Shown piece after piece: positions 1-10,570 of a stretch of 64,000 nt of DNA. The notes under the pieces were generated by a model. That model saw only the letters and a list, made by a program, of their open reading frames with translations. It ran no database searches and had not been told where the DNA came from. This DNA comes from Cryoendolithus antarcticus (Eukaryota > Ascomycota > Dothideomycetes > Cladosporiales > Cladosporiaceae): the NCBI GenBank assembly GCA_002077065.1, contig NAJO01000005.1, forward strand, positions 372,001 to 436,000, written 5' to 3'. Numbering within the stretch: position 1 is the stretch's first letter; the number at the start of each line of letters is the position of its first letter. Position numbers and translations under genes: made by a program.

Positions 1-1605
1 CCGCTATCTGCGGCACCAGAGCCGAAGCGAAGATTTGTGCCGTCGATGCATGAGCATAAGCGCGTGATGAAGATCGTCAAGGCGATCAAGGAAGGTCGTA
101 TAAAGCCATACAAGGAGCCTACAGCTGAGGATCTCGAAAAGGAGGAGCAGGAGCAGGAGTACGCTCAATACGATGTCTGGGCGAACGAGGTTCCGCGACC
201 AGACCACGCGATGAATATGCCTGCACCTAAGCTACCTCCGCCTGGCTACGAGGAGTCGTATCACCCTCCACCTGAGTATCTTCCGGATAAGCATCAGCAA
301 GAAGAGTGGGAGAAGCAAGACGAAGAAGACCGGACCCGTGACTTCCTGCCAAAGGATCATTCGGCACTTCGTAAGGTGCCTGGCTATGCAAAGTTCGTGA
401 AGGAGAAGTTCGAGCGTTGCTTAGATCTGTACCTCGCGCCTCGAGTACGACGAAGCAAGCTCAACATCGATCCGGAGAGTCTACTACCCAAGCTGCCCGA
501 TCCTGCTGAACTTCGACCGTTCCCAGATCACCGATCAGTCGAATACGTAGGCCACAAAGGTCGTGTGCGCACCATTGCGATAGATCCGACAGGTGACTAC
601 CTAGCATCCGGTGGCGACGATGGCACAGTCCGGATCTGGGAGCTCAGTACAGGTCACCTCAAGCAGAAAGTTCGACTCTCGACAACAGATCCTGTGAACA
701 TCGTGGCTTGGCGACCTGTGATCTCACCTCCAATTCTCGCCGCCTGCTGCGCCGATAACGTCCACTTCATCGTCCCCACCGATAGCACTTCACCTACTGC
801 TCAAGCCGAAGCCCACACTCTGCTCACAGCTGGCTTCTCCGCCGCTCCCACCATTCCCACAAAATCCGCGACTGGCGTCGATAAACCCTCTCCATCAAGC
901 TGGCACACTCCGATTCCGGCCCACGCCTCGCAGTCCATCTCACTGACCCTCTCCCTCCGATCCACGCCCAAAACTCTCACCTGGCATCGCAGAGGCACGT
1001 ACTTCGCCACGGTCTGCCCCTCCTCCGGCAGCCCATCGACCGCAATAGCGATCCACGCCCTGCCCACACATACCTCGCAACACCCCTTCAAACGCCTCAA
1101 GGGTCTGCCTCAAACCGCTCTATTCCATCCCTCGCAGCCGAAGTTCTTCTTGGCCACAAGGCAAAGAGTCCGAATCTACGATCTTCAAGCTGGAAAGCTA
1201 GTTCGCGAACTCCTCCCCGGTGCTCGCTGGATCAGCTCCCTCTCCTTACATCCAGGCGGCAATAATTTGCTGATTGGCTCTTACGATCGCAAGTTGCTTT
1301 GGCACGATCTCGAGCTCGCTCCGACACCATACAAAACGCTCCGCTACCATACAAGAGCGATCCGCGACGTGGCTTTCCATCCGACATTACAGTTGTTCGC
1401 GGACGCAAGCGACGACGGGAGTGTGCAGATATTCCACGGCAAGGTGGTGGAGGACGGGTTCGAGAATGCAACCATTGTGCCGCTGAAAGTGCTGAAGGGG
1501 CATAGGGTCAGGGGCGAGTTGGGCGTGCTGGGCGTGGTGTGGCATCCCAGGGAGGCGCGGTGTGTGAGTGCGGGAGCCGATGGGGTCGTGAGGATGTGGG
1601 CTTAG
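1..1605 (+). CDS. ERB1: Ribosome biogenesis protein ERB1/BOP1 (5' partial)
   Basis: The frame is open from base 1, so the true start lies upstream. About 534 C-terminal residues are visible. The N-terminal half of the visible part is the BOP1NT region, charged and Pro-rich, with segments such as [10 protein letters not shown] and [14 protein letters not shown] typical of the family. It is followed by a WD40 propeller that opens with [19 protein letters not shown] and [13 protein letters not shown] and closes with [12 protein letters not shown] before the stop. In yeast, Erb1 works with Nop7 and Ytm1 (the PeBoW complex) in 27S pre-rRNA processing and 60S assembly in the nucleolus. No intron or frame break is visible. 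The family assignment is very secure. It ends 99 bp before the convergent DNA glycosylase gene. Confidence 0.95.
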   Translation, partial: PLSAAPEPKRRFVPSMHEHKRVMKIVKAIKEGRIKPYKEPTAEDLEKEEQEQEYAQYDVWANEVPRPDHAMNMPAPKLPPPGYEESYHPPPEYLPDKHQQEEWEKQDEEDRTRDFLPKDHSALRKVPGYAKFVKEKFERCLDLYLAPRVRRSKLNIDPESLLPKLPDPAELRPFPDHRSVEYVGHKGRVRTIAIDPTGDYLASGGDDGTVRIWELSTGHLKQKVRLSTTDPVNIVAWRPVISPPILAACCADNVHFIVPTDSTSPTAQAEAHTLLTAGFSAAPTIPTKSATGVDKPSPSSWHTPIPAHASQSISLTLSLRSTPKTLTWHRRGTYFATVCPSSGSPSTAIAIHALPTHTSQHPFKRLKGLPQTALFHPSQPKFFLATRQRVRIYDLQAGKLVRELLPGARWISSLSLHPGGNNLLIGSYDRKLLWHDLELAPTPYKTLRYHTRAIRDVAFHPTLQLFADASDDGSVQIFHGKVVEDGFENATIVPLKVLKGHRVRGELGVLGVVWHPREARCVSAGADGVVRMWA

Positions 1606-1704
1606 TGGGAGAGAGGATGTGTAAATAGAGAAATGGAAGCGTGAAGATGTAGATCAGAGTGCTTGTAAAGACGAATACTTAGAAAGGGCTGGAATCACAT
1701 GCTC

Positions 1705-3236
1705 TCACTTCACCCTCGCCCTCGTCGACTGTCTCTCCCCCGGTATCGCATCAGCAGCAGACTGTTTTTTCGCTGCTCTCGCTCGTTCGTTAGTTCCTTG
1801 TAGTTGCAAAGCCGGCTCATCAGCGGACTTCCGCGCAGAGCGTCGCTCTCCTGGTATCTCAGCTTTGATAGCCTTTTTCGGCGTCTTCGAGGCGGGCTCC
1901 GCGGTGTCGACGCCGTTGGACGCTGCTTGCTCGGCACCACCGTTGGCATCATCGTCCTTGGGCTCGGCTTTCGTGGCTACGGATTTGCGAGCTTTCCGCT
2001 TCGGAGTAGCTTTGACCAGAGTAGTCTCCTCAACTTCTTCATCATCAGCCTCAGCATACGATGGCTTCGCCTTTTTGGCGCGCGAAGGTCGCTCGGCTGC
2101 TTTCGCAGTAGTCGCGCCGCTAGAAGCGTCCTTCTCAGCTGTGCCTCTCCGACTTTTTGTAGGTTTGATGTCACTTATCTCAGCCTTGGCCTCATCGTCC
2201 GAATCTTGAGAGGCGGCCTTGCGTTTCTTGCCCTTCGCTGGCTTGACAGCTGTCTCGTTACCACTCTCGACGTCGCCCGCGACAGCCGCGGTCTTCTTCT
2301 GCACGGATGGCACAATCGCGGAGGTCCTTCCACCTACTGTCACGTGGGTGATCTTCTCGCCGTTTGGTAGGACATTCGAGTCCTTCTTGCCTTTGTTCCA
2401 GCGGTGCTTCATCAACCAGGTCTCTGGGAATTTGCTGGAGTCCGATAGCGTGTCGACCGCAAGCGTGCAAACGTTGACCATCGAATCATGCAACCGCTTG
2501 ATCTGCTCATCATCAAAAGTATTGCTGTACTGCTCCGGATGCAGCCGTGCCATGTACAACACCTCATCCGCCACCCAATTCCCCACTCCCGATATGTTCG
2601 CCTGATCCAGTAACAAAGCCTTCACAGGCACCTTCTTCCTCCGCAACAGCTTACTCAAAAACTCCACTGTAAAGATCTCCTTATCCACCACCGGATCCGG
2701 CCCATTCTCCTTCAACGGCGAAGTCTTCCTGATCTCCCCAGCCTCACACTCCACCAACCGAATCCTCGCCAATCGTCTCGGGTCCACAAACGCGACCTCG
2801 ACCTCCTCCCTCTCCTCTCCCTCAACCTCCTTCTCCACCTTCCAAAGGAACTTTACGTACTTCGGCGGCCATTCTTCCTCCAAACCCTTATCTTTCCCTT
2901 GTTTGTAGTACCGCGAATCGTCGGTGCTGAATTTCATCCAGCCTGTCATGCCGAGATGGAGCACGGCGTGTGGTGGCTTGTCGAAGGTGAGGTAGAAGTA
3001 TTTGCCTTGTTGGGCGACATTCGTGACAAGACGATTCGCCGTGTGGGCCTGAAAGGCTTCGGCGGAGCAGCCGACTTTGCCGTAGACTATTTCGTCTGTC
3101 TGAGCGACGCATGATGAGATGGTGCGGTTTAGGAGGTGTTTGCGGAGGTAGTGAACTATGCGGGCGACTTCGCCGATCTGAGAGCATCGTTAGTAGAAAC
3201 TCGGGCTGAGATGTGAACGAGCCATACCTCGGGCAT
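1705..3236 (-). CDS. Formamidopyrimidine-DNA glycosylase (Fpg/Nei family)
   Basis: Base-excision-repair glycosylase/AP lyase of the plant-fungal Fpg type. Two exons are inferred, 3228..3236 and 1705..3177, with a 50-bp GT-AG intron, giving 493 aa with phases that agree. Exon 1 encodes only Met-Pro-Glu, the conserved N-terminus whose Pro forms the Schiff base and whose Glu is catalytic. Exon 2 continues IGEVARIVHYLRKHLLNRT. GKYFYLTFDKPPHAVLHLGMTG follows and contains the conserved catalytic-domain Lys. The H2TH region is around ISGVGNWVADEVLYMARLHP. A zincless finger ends in VGGRTSAIVP, with the lesion-binding Arg and no Cys4 zinc finger. The last ~190 residues form a Lys/Ala/Ser-rich basic, probably disordered tail. 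It starts divergently from the agmatinase-like gene across 460 bp. Confidence 0.92.
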
Positions 3237-3696
3237 GATGATGGTAGATGTGGCTGTTCACTGCTGTATGATCGATCGGCGTACTGGTCACACGCAATGA
3301 AGTCGAGTCTCGAAGAGCACTCTATACGTGAAGACAAGACGCGTTCAATTGTGACGACATGGGCTCGAGCTTCCTCAGATGAACTCCGATTCATGTTCGG
3401 ACACCATCCTGCACTCCTTCCGCGTGCATCTCTCGCTACTGCCATCACCAGCTTTAAGAGGTGAAGGAGTTCGATACCGCTGACGAATAGCTTGGGCTTG
3501 TCGTCTTCTTGATCCTCCAGATCAGTGTCCGACTACTTGAGCCCTTCTTCGCCGGTGTTCGGAGTCTCTTATCTGCGCCGAGGGCAGAGCATTCACTTAC
3601 CTAAGGCTCCACCACATACGGCAGGTCTTTCCATTCTGTATTACAGTCTTGCTCTGTCCTGTTCTCTCATACGCACTCATTCAGTGTGACGTCAAG
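3237..3696. other. Intergenic region between divergent genes
   Basis: 460 bp between the glycosylase start codon and the agmatinase-like start codon. It should hold both promoters. I found no convincing coding exon, RNA gene or repeat here; open frames on either strand lack recognisable protein features. Confidence 0.5.
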
Positions 3697-4951
3697 ATGA
3701 GGTTACTCACGGCAGCCCTCGCGCTTGGCGGCCTCTCGACGATAGCCAAAGCACATGAAGAACTCGATAATTCACCCAAGTCGCAGGAGCCATTCGTAGG
3801 CTGGACAAAAGAGGACCTCGACGCCAAATGGGGTACAGATGTATGAGCTTCTATCCTTTGTGTCGGACAACGACATCTGCTCACAATCACAGTGGGGATT
3901 CAGTGGCATCTCAACGTTCGCCCATCTTCCGCACACAAGATGCCTCCAACACCCGGACGAAGAATACGACATAGCCATTCTAGGCGCCCCATTCGACACA
4001 GCAGTGTCTTACAGACCAGGTGCTCGGTTCGGACCACGAGCGATCCGTGCAGCAAGCTCTCGTCAGAGTAGCATGCGATCCTACAATCCTCGCGCTGGTC
4101 TGAACCCTTACGCCGACTGGGCAAAGGTCATAGACTGCGGCGATATTCCCATCACACCTTTCGACAACGCCCTGGCACTCCGCCAGATGACGGAGGCCTA
4201 CACGAATCTCGCTCACAGCAAGGCCACGGCTGCCAATGCAAAGAGTGAAGTGACCTACCGCAACAAGCCAAAGTTACTCAGCCTTGGTGGCGACCACAGC
4301 ATCGCACTCCCTACCCTCCGTGCTCTGAGTTCGATCTATGGTCCCGTAGCTGTGGTCCACTTCGACGCCCATCTAGATACCTGGCACCCAGCCAAATACC
4401 CCTCAGCCTGGATCGACCCCGAAGACCCTACCCAGCAATCCTTCTTCACGCACGGCACGATGTTCTGGCTCGCTCATAACGAGAGTCTGATCGCAAAGGA
4501 CAAGTCCGTACACGCTGGTCTGCGAACTCGCTTGTCAGGCATCGGCGACAACGAAGAAGACACCAGCCAAGGCTGGATCCGATTCAGCACCGACGACATA
4601 GATGATCTCGGCGTCAAGACGCTGGCGAAGCAGATCGTCGACCACGTCGGTACCGAGACACCAGTGTATCTCAGTATCGACATTGACGTCATTGACCCAG
4701 GTCTTGCCCCGGGTACCGGTACGCCGGAGCCTGGTGGATGGACGACGAGGGAGTTGATCAGGGTGTTGAGACGGATTGATGCGCTGAATGTGGTTGCGGC
4801 GGATGTTGTGGAGGTTAGTCCGGCTTTCGATGGGAGTGGCGAGCAGACTGCTTTGGCGGGGGCGCAGGTGGCATATGAGATCTTGACGAGTATGGTGAAG
4901 AGGGGGAAGGTGGGTGGGAAGGTTGAGAGGGAGCCGAAGACGGAGCTGTAA
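3697..4951 (+). CDS. Agmatinase/arginase-family ureohydrolase with signal peptide
   Basis: Two exons (3697..3840 and 3893..4951; 52-bp GT-AG intron, phase 0) give 400 aa. Residues 1-19 form a hydrophobic leader ending in Ala-Lys-Ala-His that looks like a cleavable signal peptide. The ureohydrolase fold follows from YDIAILGAPFDTAVSYRPGAR. All di-manganese ligand motifs are present: GGDHSIALPT, VVHFDAHLDTW and SIDIDVIDPGLAPGTGTPEP. The family hydrolyses guanidino compounds (agmatine, arginine, ureido or formimino substrates) to release urea or an analogue. Fungal members with a leader are usually annotated as agmatinase, but substrate specificity cannot be read from the sequence. Loss of the leader would leave an ordinary cytosolic enzyme, so exon 1 decides location. 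The start was chosen because exon 1 has no other in-frame ATG with a leader. Confidence 0.9.
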
Positions 4952-5097
4952 CGCGACATTTCTAGCTACAAATGGTGACACTGACCACACTCTGCGTTGT
5001 ACGAACTGCACTATAGTGAACCTTCTCCTACGCTTGAGATCTCAGAAAGTCACATACTCCAGCGCGCAGCCGGGTTTGATACCAGTTTCTGTCCCGC

Positions 5098-8000
5098 TCA
5101 AGTTCGCTGGGATACTGCGGATTGTCCGACGCCAATATCTTGATCATCCTTGAGACGTTTAGTCGACCGCGATTTGCCTCGTGCCCAGAATACAGGCGAT
5201 GTTTTGACTTGGGGGCGGCCTAGACAAGGTCCCCAAGACCCATCAGATTCGCGGCAGTGGAAATGGGTATGATTGGCTCCGTGTCTCTTCAGTAACTCGA
5301 CGAGATCCATCTCGTGCATGCATATGGGTGCTAAGTCAGAAGCAGCCTTTGGGAAGCGATGGAGCAGAGCCTCTACAGTGTCCAAAAGTCTACCACTGTA
5401 GTCGTACCTCAATTTCCTCCACATCTCGTTGCGAAACTCGGTAAGCAGGAGGTGATACAATGGACTGTGCTCCTCCGGGAAGTCCAGCGTGATGTCGGCG
5501 CCACCGGAGACGAGTGCAGTCATGATGTCGTATGCCAGACATAAGAATGCAAAACGATAGGCTGTGATACTTGTCGAGCCAGCGAGGCACACTTCTTCCC
5601 CGTCGAATTCTCGCAGGAGGTAGTCGTGGCTGGCCTCCACTACCCCCTGTGAAGTTGTGAACGTCGGGGCCCTTGTGTCAGGGCTAGCTCCAGCTGCGAG
5701 AAGATCTGTAACCACTTCCACATGTCCCTGGTGGCAAGCCGCGTGTAAGGCAGTCGTACCGTGCACACACACCTTGTCAAGGTCCACGCGTTCATCTATG
5801 AGGAGCCTCAAGGCTTCCCTCGAGCCCTGACGTGCTGCTGCGACTGCGGGTGGCTCTCGACCGAGACCGTTGCTGCCTCCATTGATATCGTAGCCTGCTG
5901 CGATCAGTAATTCCACAATCTTAACTGCATTCCATGCAGCCGCAATTTCTAGCGGACGCTCGTCTACAGGGGAATCTTTCCTGACATAAGAGTCATGACC
6001 TAGAAGCAATCTGCATAGGTTGTCATTACGTGAAAGGATGGCTTTCTCAAGAGCAGAATGGCCACCAGCTTTCAAATTGATGTCTGCGCCTGCTCTGAGG
6101 AGATCTTTTACGAGGTCATAATGTCCTCCTTTACCCGCGGCTGACAACGGCGTAGAATTATGCCCGGTAAGATTGACGGTCGCGCCTGCTTCTAGCAAGA
6201 TCGTTGCGAGGTGTCGATTACCTCGCCTGCAAGCCGAAACGAGTGCGGTCCCAAAGTTCGGATGACATGCGTCGATTTGATGTGGCTCAAGTTGGCAGAA
6301 GATTGCTGTCGTGGTGGGTAGATCTAGGCTACATGCGATATGTAATGCAGTGACCCCAGGTGAGTGTGCCAAATCCCGTTTAAAAAGTGAGAGCCACGCG
6401 TCGCGTAGTCCAGCAACCCGGAGCAAGTTTATTTGCAGCCCGTTCACTGCGCCCTTTGGCAGTAGAAGTTCCGCCTCGCGCTGGTAGACATGCCAGTAAC
6501 GCTTCGCGTATATGAAGAGCGGAAAAGTTCCCGTCGCCTCAAAGCTCACACCTGTAAAGAGATGTGATAAGTAAGCCAAGCAAGTTTGCGCCATGTTGTA
6601 GTATGCTCTTGCAGGCATCAAAGCAAAACTCGCTACTTTGGCTCCTTTGATGCTTTCCGAAAGCAAGTATTCCTTGACCGAGAAGTGTGCCAATGTCACG
6701 GTGCGTTCAGACACTCCTGATAGTCCGCGGCGTGCGAGAGCCACAGCATTGTCCTCCGCGCTGTAGGAGCCGATCCTGGGATTGAAAGTATCATCCAGGT
6801 CGTCTGCCTCCTCGACCACCTCGCTGACTTCTACCAAAGATGACAGCAAGTCCACCATATCACTGTACACTTGTCTCTCAGCTACGTTGACGTAGGGCAC
6901 TGTTTCAGTCTGTGTAATGCAGGTTTCGATGAACTCAGCATAGCTCAGAGGTCGTCGACTATAGGCTAGCCACTCCAGAGCCCTTTTGACATCCTTAGCG
7001 ATAGTTTCGTCAAATTTGCAAAGTATCCGCTCGTAGGTCTCGTCCAACGTTCTGGGTAAATCATGCAGTGCCTGTCGTATATATATCTCTTTGGGGATCC
7101 CACGCCCGATCTTCTTGATCTGCTCCAGTTGGCAGTATACCCAGCGAAACCTGAAAGCCGTCAGTCGTCGTACCTCCGACCGGCTTTAACGTACTCACAT
7201 CCCGCCAGCCTTTTCAGTCAGTACGCGCTGGATGTCGCCTCCGACGGTTGCGTCCATTTTGGCGAGCTTTGCATCCCTGGTGATCTGATCTGCAACGTAA
7301 ATAGCCACATCATCATTCACGGCTCTATCTCCAATTGGGAATTCTGCTGCAGTCTCGCGCTGCATATGTTCCGTGATGTCTGCTTCCTTGCGGCTGGTAA
7401 ACAGCAGCCTGAGACCTCCTCGAACCATTGACAAGGTTGTTAAACCCTCCAAGAGGCGACGACGAGCATCATCGCTTTCTGGACATTCGTCCAATGCATC
7501 AATCACGATGTAGGCAATGGCTGTCCGCTGTAGCAAGCTACGTAAAGCACCTTCGAGAATCTCAGTCGAGTGGTATCTATTCTTGTATGCTGATTGCAGA
7601 TCCTTCGGGATGTCTACTTTAGCTTCTTTCTGACACTCGAGTAATTGCGAGACAAGCGACAGTAATAAAGCTTGGTAACTCTGTCTCTTATTGTCAAGGA
7701 ATGTGAAATAGAAGGATGCGAACGAGCTATCGTCACGATCTTTGATTCGCTTGTAGACATCGTCTATGATCGTCGAGCAGAGGACTGTCTTGCAGCATCC
7801 TGATTTGCCAGTAATCCAGACTACCGGTGCCTTACCAAGATGCCAGTCTTTGTATGCTGCGCTATCAAGAAGCCAGCGACCGGTACCCGGAGTGAAGCGC
7901 GATCTCGCGGTCTCATGGCTACTGGCCGAGCTCGGAGCATCGAGCCACAGGACGATCTTGTCTCGAAGTTCAGATTTCGTCGCTGTGAGACGTTAGCACG

Positions 8001-8128
8001 AGTTCCAGTGAGTCTTACTAGAACTTACCCTCGTGATGGTTGTGCACGTCTCCGACATGAACCTGCGCATTGCCTCCAGCGTTGAGGTTATTGACGTGGA
8101 CGCCTCCACTAGATGGCTGCTGCGACAT
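5098..8128 (-). CDS. NACHT-ankyrin NLR-type protein
   Basis: Three exons (8029..8128, 7199..7982, 5098..7150; introns 46 and 48 bp) give 978 aa and all phases agree. Exon 1 encodes 33 residues of a Gly/Asn/Val-His-rich pseudo-repeat (GGVHVNNLNAGGNA then QVHVGDVHNHH) like the short amyloid-type signalling motifs at the N-termini of fungal NLRs. NACHT follows: P-loop TGKSGCCKTVL at residues ~91-101, Walker B-like AYIVIDALDEC, and a sensor-like stretch LRLLFTSRKEAD. Then come RWVYCQLEQI and PRTLDETYERIL, typical of fungal NWD/NACHT proteins, a winged-helix-like region with AHFSVKEYLLSES, and roughly eight ankyrin repeats from TALHIACSLDLP to SPLYHLLLTEF. Fungal NLRs of this type sense non-self or modified self and can trigger regulated cell death. 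The Gly before the P-loop Lys is Cys here, which is unusual. No adjacent gene looks like a paired effector. Confidence 0.9.
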
Positions 8129-8430
8129 GGCGTCGTGCAATGCAACTCATGGCTCGTCTGGTCGCATTGGAGAAGCCAGAGAAACTCTCACGACACTCGT
8201 GAACTCGCCCTCGAGGCTGAAAGTGCTGTTGCTTCGTGGTGGGCGCGGGCTTGCTTGATTGGTGTGATAGACGCGCGCGCTGCAGGTGGCTTGCATCACC
8301 ACAATACCCTACCGCCCGTTTTGTGGGGGTATCGAATCATGCATGCGGTATACTCGTAGACAGAATCCGCAGTATCATTGTAACTGACAACTGAACAAGT
8401 GGATCATGTCAAGCAAGGCGAGCAGCTGAA
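8129..8430. other. Intergenic, NLR promoter region
   Basis: About 300 bp upstream of the NLR start and downstream of the acyl-CoA dehydrogenase. It contains a GC-rich stretch with repeated gcgcgc near 8273-8280 and no supported gene. Confidence 0.4.
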
Positions 8431-9816
8431 CTACAGACGAGACGAACCGTGCGGCCTCTCCATTTCCTTCGTCTTCCTCTGATAATTCTTCACCAGCTGC
8501 CTCACCATCAAATCCAGCATCACGTCCTCGCTGCCGCCACTGTGGACTTTGTTAGCATGAACCGCGTGCTATCACGTACAATGGGGTACTCACGGTATCC
8601 TCACTCCATTAACCTCCCTCCACATCCTCTCCGCAATCTCCCCCTGCCCCGTCCGCGTAAACCCATTCCCACCAAAACATATAACCGCACAATCCGCACA
8701 CTCCTTTATCACAATTCCGCTCTGCGCCTTGACCGCAGCCGTCAAACCCCCCAACTCCACATCCGCCACAGCTTTATCCAGCACTGTCATCTGGTACACA
8801 AACTGCTCGATCCATGCCCACAGGCTCTCGAGATGCGCTCCAGCGCGCGCGAGCCGCTGGCGGACTACCGGCTGCTCCATGAGCGTCTTGCCGAAAGCTT
8901 CGCGCTTCATTGTGTATGCGAATGCGGCGCTGAGGACGACGCGAGCTTGGCGGCAGGCGCCGATGGCGATGGAGAGGCGCTCGTGGTTGAAGTTGCGCAT
9001 TATGTAGAGCATGCCTTTGCCTTCTTCGCCGAGCAAGTTTGCCGCGGGCACTTTCACGTCATCAAGCTCGATGTATGTTGTGCCCGCGGAGCTCTGGCCG
9101 GAGACTCTCAAGCGCCGCATGTCCACGCCCGGATGTCCTTTGAGCGGTACGATGAGAAGTGAGAGGCCTGCTGCGCCGGGGCCGCCAGTGCGGACGGCCA
9201 TGCAGGCATAGTCGGACCAGATGCCATTGGTGATCCATTTCTTCGTGCCATTGACGATGTAGTGCTTTCCATCTTTGCTCTTTGTCGCGGTGGTCTTGAT
9301 GTTAGCGACATCGCTGCCAGCGTCTGGCTCGGTGATCGCGATGCAAGCTCGCTTTCGGCCCCAGAAGAAGTCTGGCAGAAACCTCTTTTGTAGCTCTGCG
9401 GAGCCGAACTTGAAGATCGGAGGCACACCGAAAGCCATGCCTGTTGTCATGCTTGCGGGCGGGCCACTGAGACCAGAGCGCTGCATCTCGTCGCAGTAGA
9501 TCAGCCCGTGGAAGGCGTCGAAGTCCTCCACCTTAAGCACACCGAGCAGCTCGTGGATTCCAGCATCTTTCAGTTGCTTGACTGGTAAGGGCGCGGGCAG
9601 CGTAGGTATGAGCATATGGTGCTTCGAGAACGTGTGGAAGACATGTTCTGGGACTGTCTCTTCGCGCTCCCATTCGAAGGCGTGCTGCGTGAGATGCTCA
9701 GAGATGAAGGCGTGAACTGCGGCTTGCCACTTTCTGTGCGAGGCATTGTAGTAGGGAGAGGGAAGGCCGCTGAGGTATGGAGGCTCGGAGAAGGGAACTG
9801 GGGTTGGGGAGGTCAT
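8431..9816 (-). CDS. Acyl-CoA dehydrogenase
   Basis: Flavin enzyme that introduces the alpha,beta double bond into acyl-CoA thioesters. Two exons (8594..9816 and 8431..8539; 54-bp GT-AG intron with a gctaac branch-like site) give 443 aa and the phases agree. The N-terminal helical domain is followed by the FAD/substrate signature RACIAITEPDAGSDVANI and KHYIVNGTKKWITNGIWSD. The C-terminal helical domain carries CFGGNGFTRTGQ and ends after the intron with GGSEDVMLDLMVRQL. Without exon 2 the protein would stop right at the intron and lose its conserved C-terminal helix, which supports the splice. Chain-length specificity is not evident. No peroxisomal SKL-like end is seen: the last three residues are Ser-Arg-Leu, a weak variant of PTS1, so a peroxisomal location is possible. 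Confidence 0.9.
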
Positions 9817-10570
9817 GGTGAAGGATTGGAGCGAGAGGTGTGATGAAAGGTGCTGTGGAGAGGAAGGGATGGGAAGATCTTACTCTGTACTGCTACGCAG
9901 CGGTAGCGAGAAACTTATACATCATGGGATCGCTTACGCATTGGCGAATGTATGAGTGGAGAGGTGAAGTCTCGCGGGGTGGGAATAAGAGATATCCGAG
10001 GCAAGTCGCATGCACAGGCCCCATCAACACGTGACACAAAGGCTGCAGACGATGATACGAACATGTACTGAGACCTGCAAGTGCATTGGGTATCTTATCG
10101 ATCGTCTAAGCGCAATTCAATGCTTTCAATCCATCCATCTTGCCCGTGTGCGTACCCATCATGAGACCCTTAGTACACGAAGCATCCGGTGTGCGCAGTC
10201 CACCGACTCCCGTGTACGAGAAGTCCAATTCCTGGCGAACGTTGGCAGCTCTTGACATCATCCCATACCCCAGCCTACGAGATGCGTACACCGAGTTTGC
10301 TACTGCCAACACTAGCGGAGTACGCATGTCCTGGATCGTCGGTGAAGTCCTGAAGTGATGGTCAGATGAGCTGCGTCTGCAATGCTGCCGAAACGCCGGT
10401 GTTTGGAATGTGTGTTGTTGTTCGTCGATTATCCGGAGGATATCTCTGAAGCGCCTGCAGTCACTGATGAAGACCGAGCGTCCAGCATTCCTCGAGTAGA
10501 ACGATCAGATAGTCCATGGAGTCTTCCACGGCGCTCTACTCTTCGTGGGTGTAGTTTTCTCTCCCGATAC
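9817..10570. other. Intergenic region without recognised gene
   Basis: About 750 bp between the acyl-CoA dehydrogenase start and the MED19 stop. Short open frames exist on both strands (for example minus strand 10106-10327) but none has recognisable features. The region could hold an extra 3' exon or UTR of MED19, because a GTCAGT donor-like site lies in its last codons, but I could not find a convincing partner exon. Confidence 0.35.

Noticed and set aside
1804..2370. Long plus-strand frame opposite the DNA glycosylase tail
   Set aside because: It mirrors the low-complexity Lys/Ala/Ser codons of the real gene; no domain and no splice support.
10106..10327. Possible additional 3' exon of MED19
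   Set aside because: A donor-like GTCAGT exists in the last codons, but I could not find a phase-consistent acceptor leading to a family-like C-terminus.
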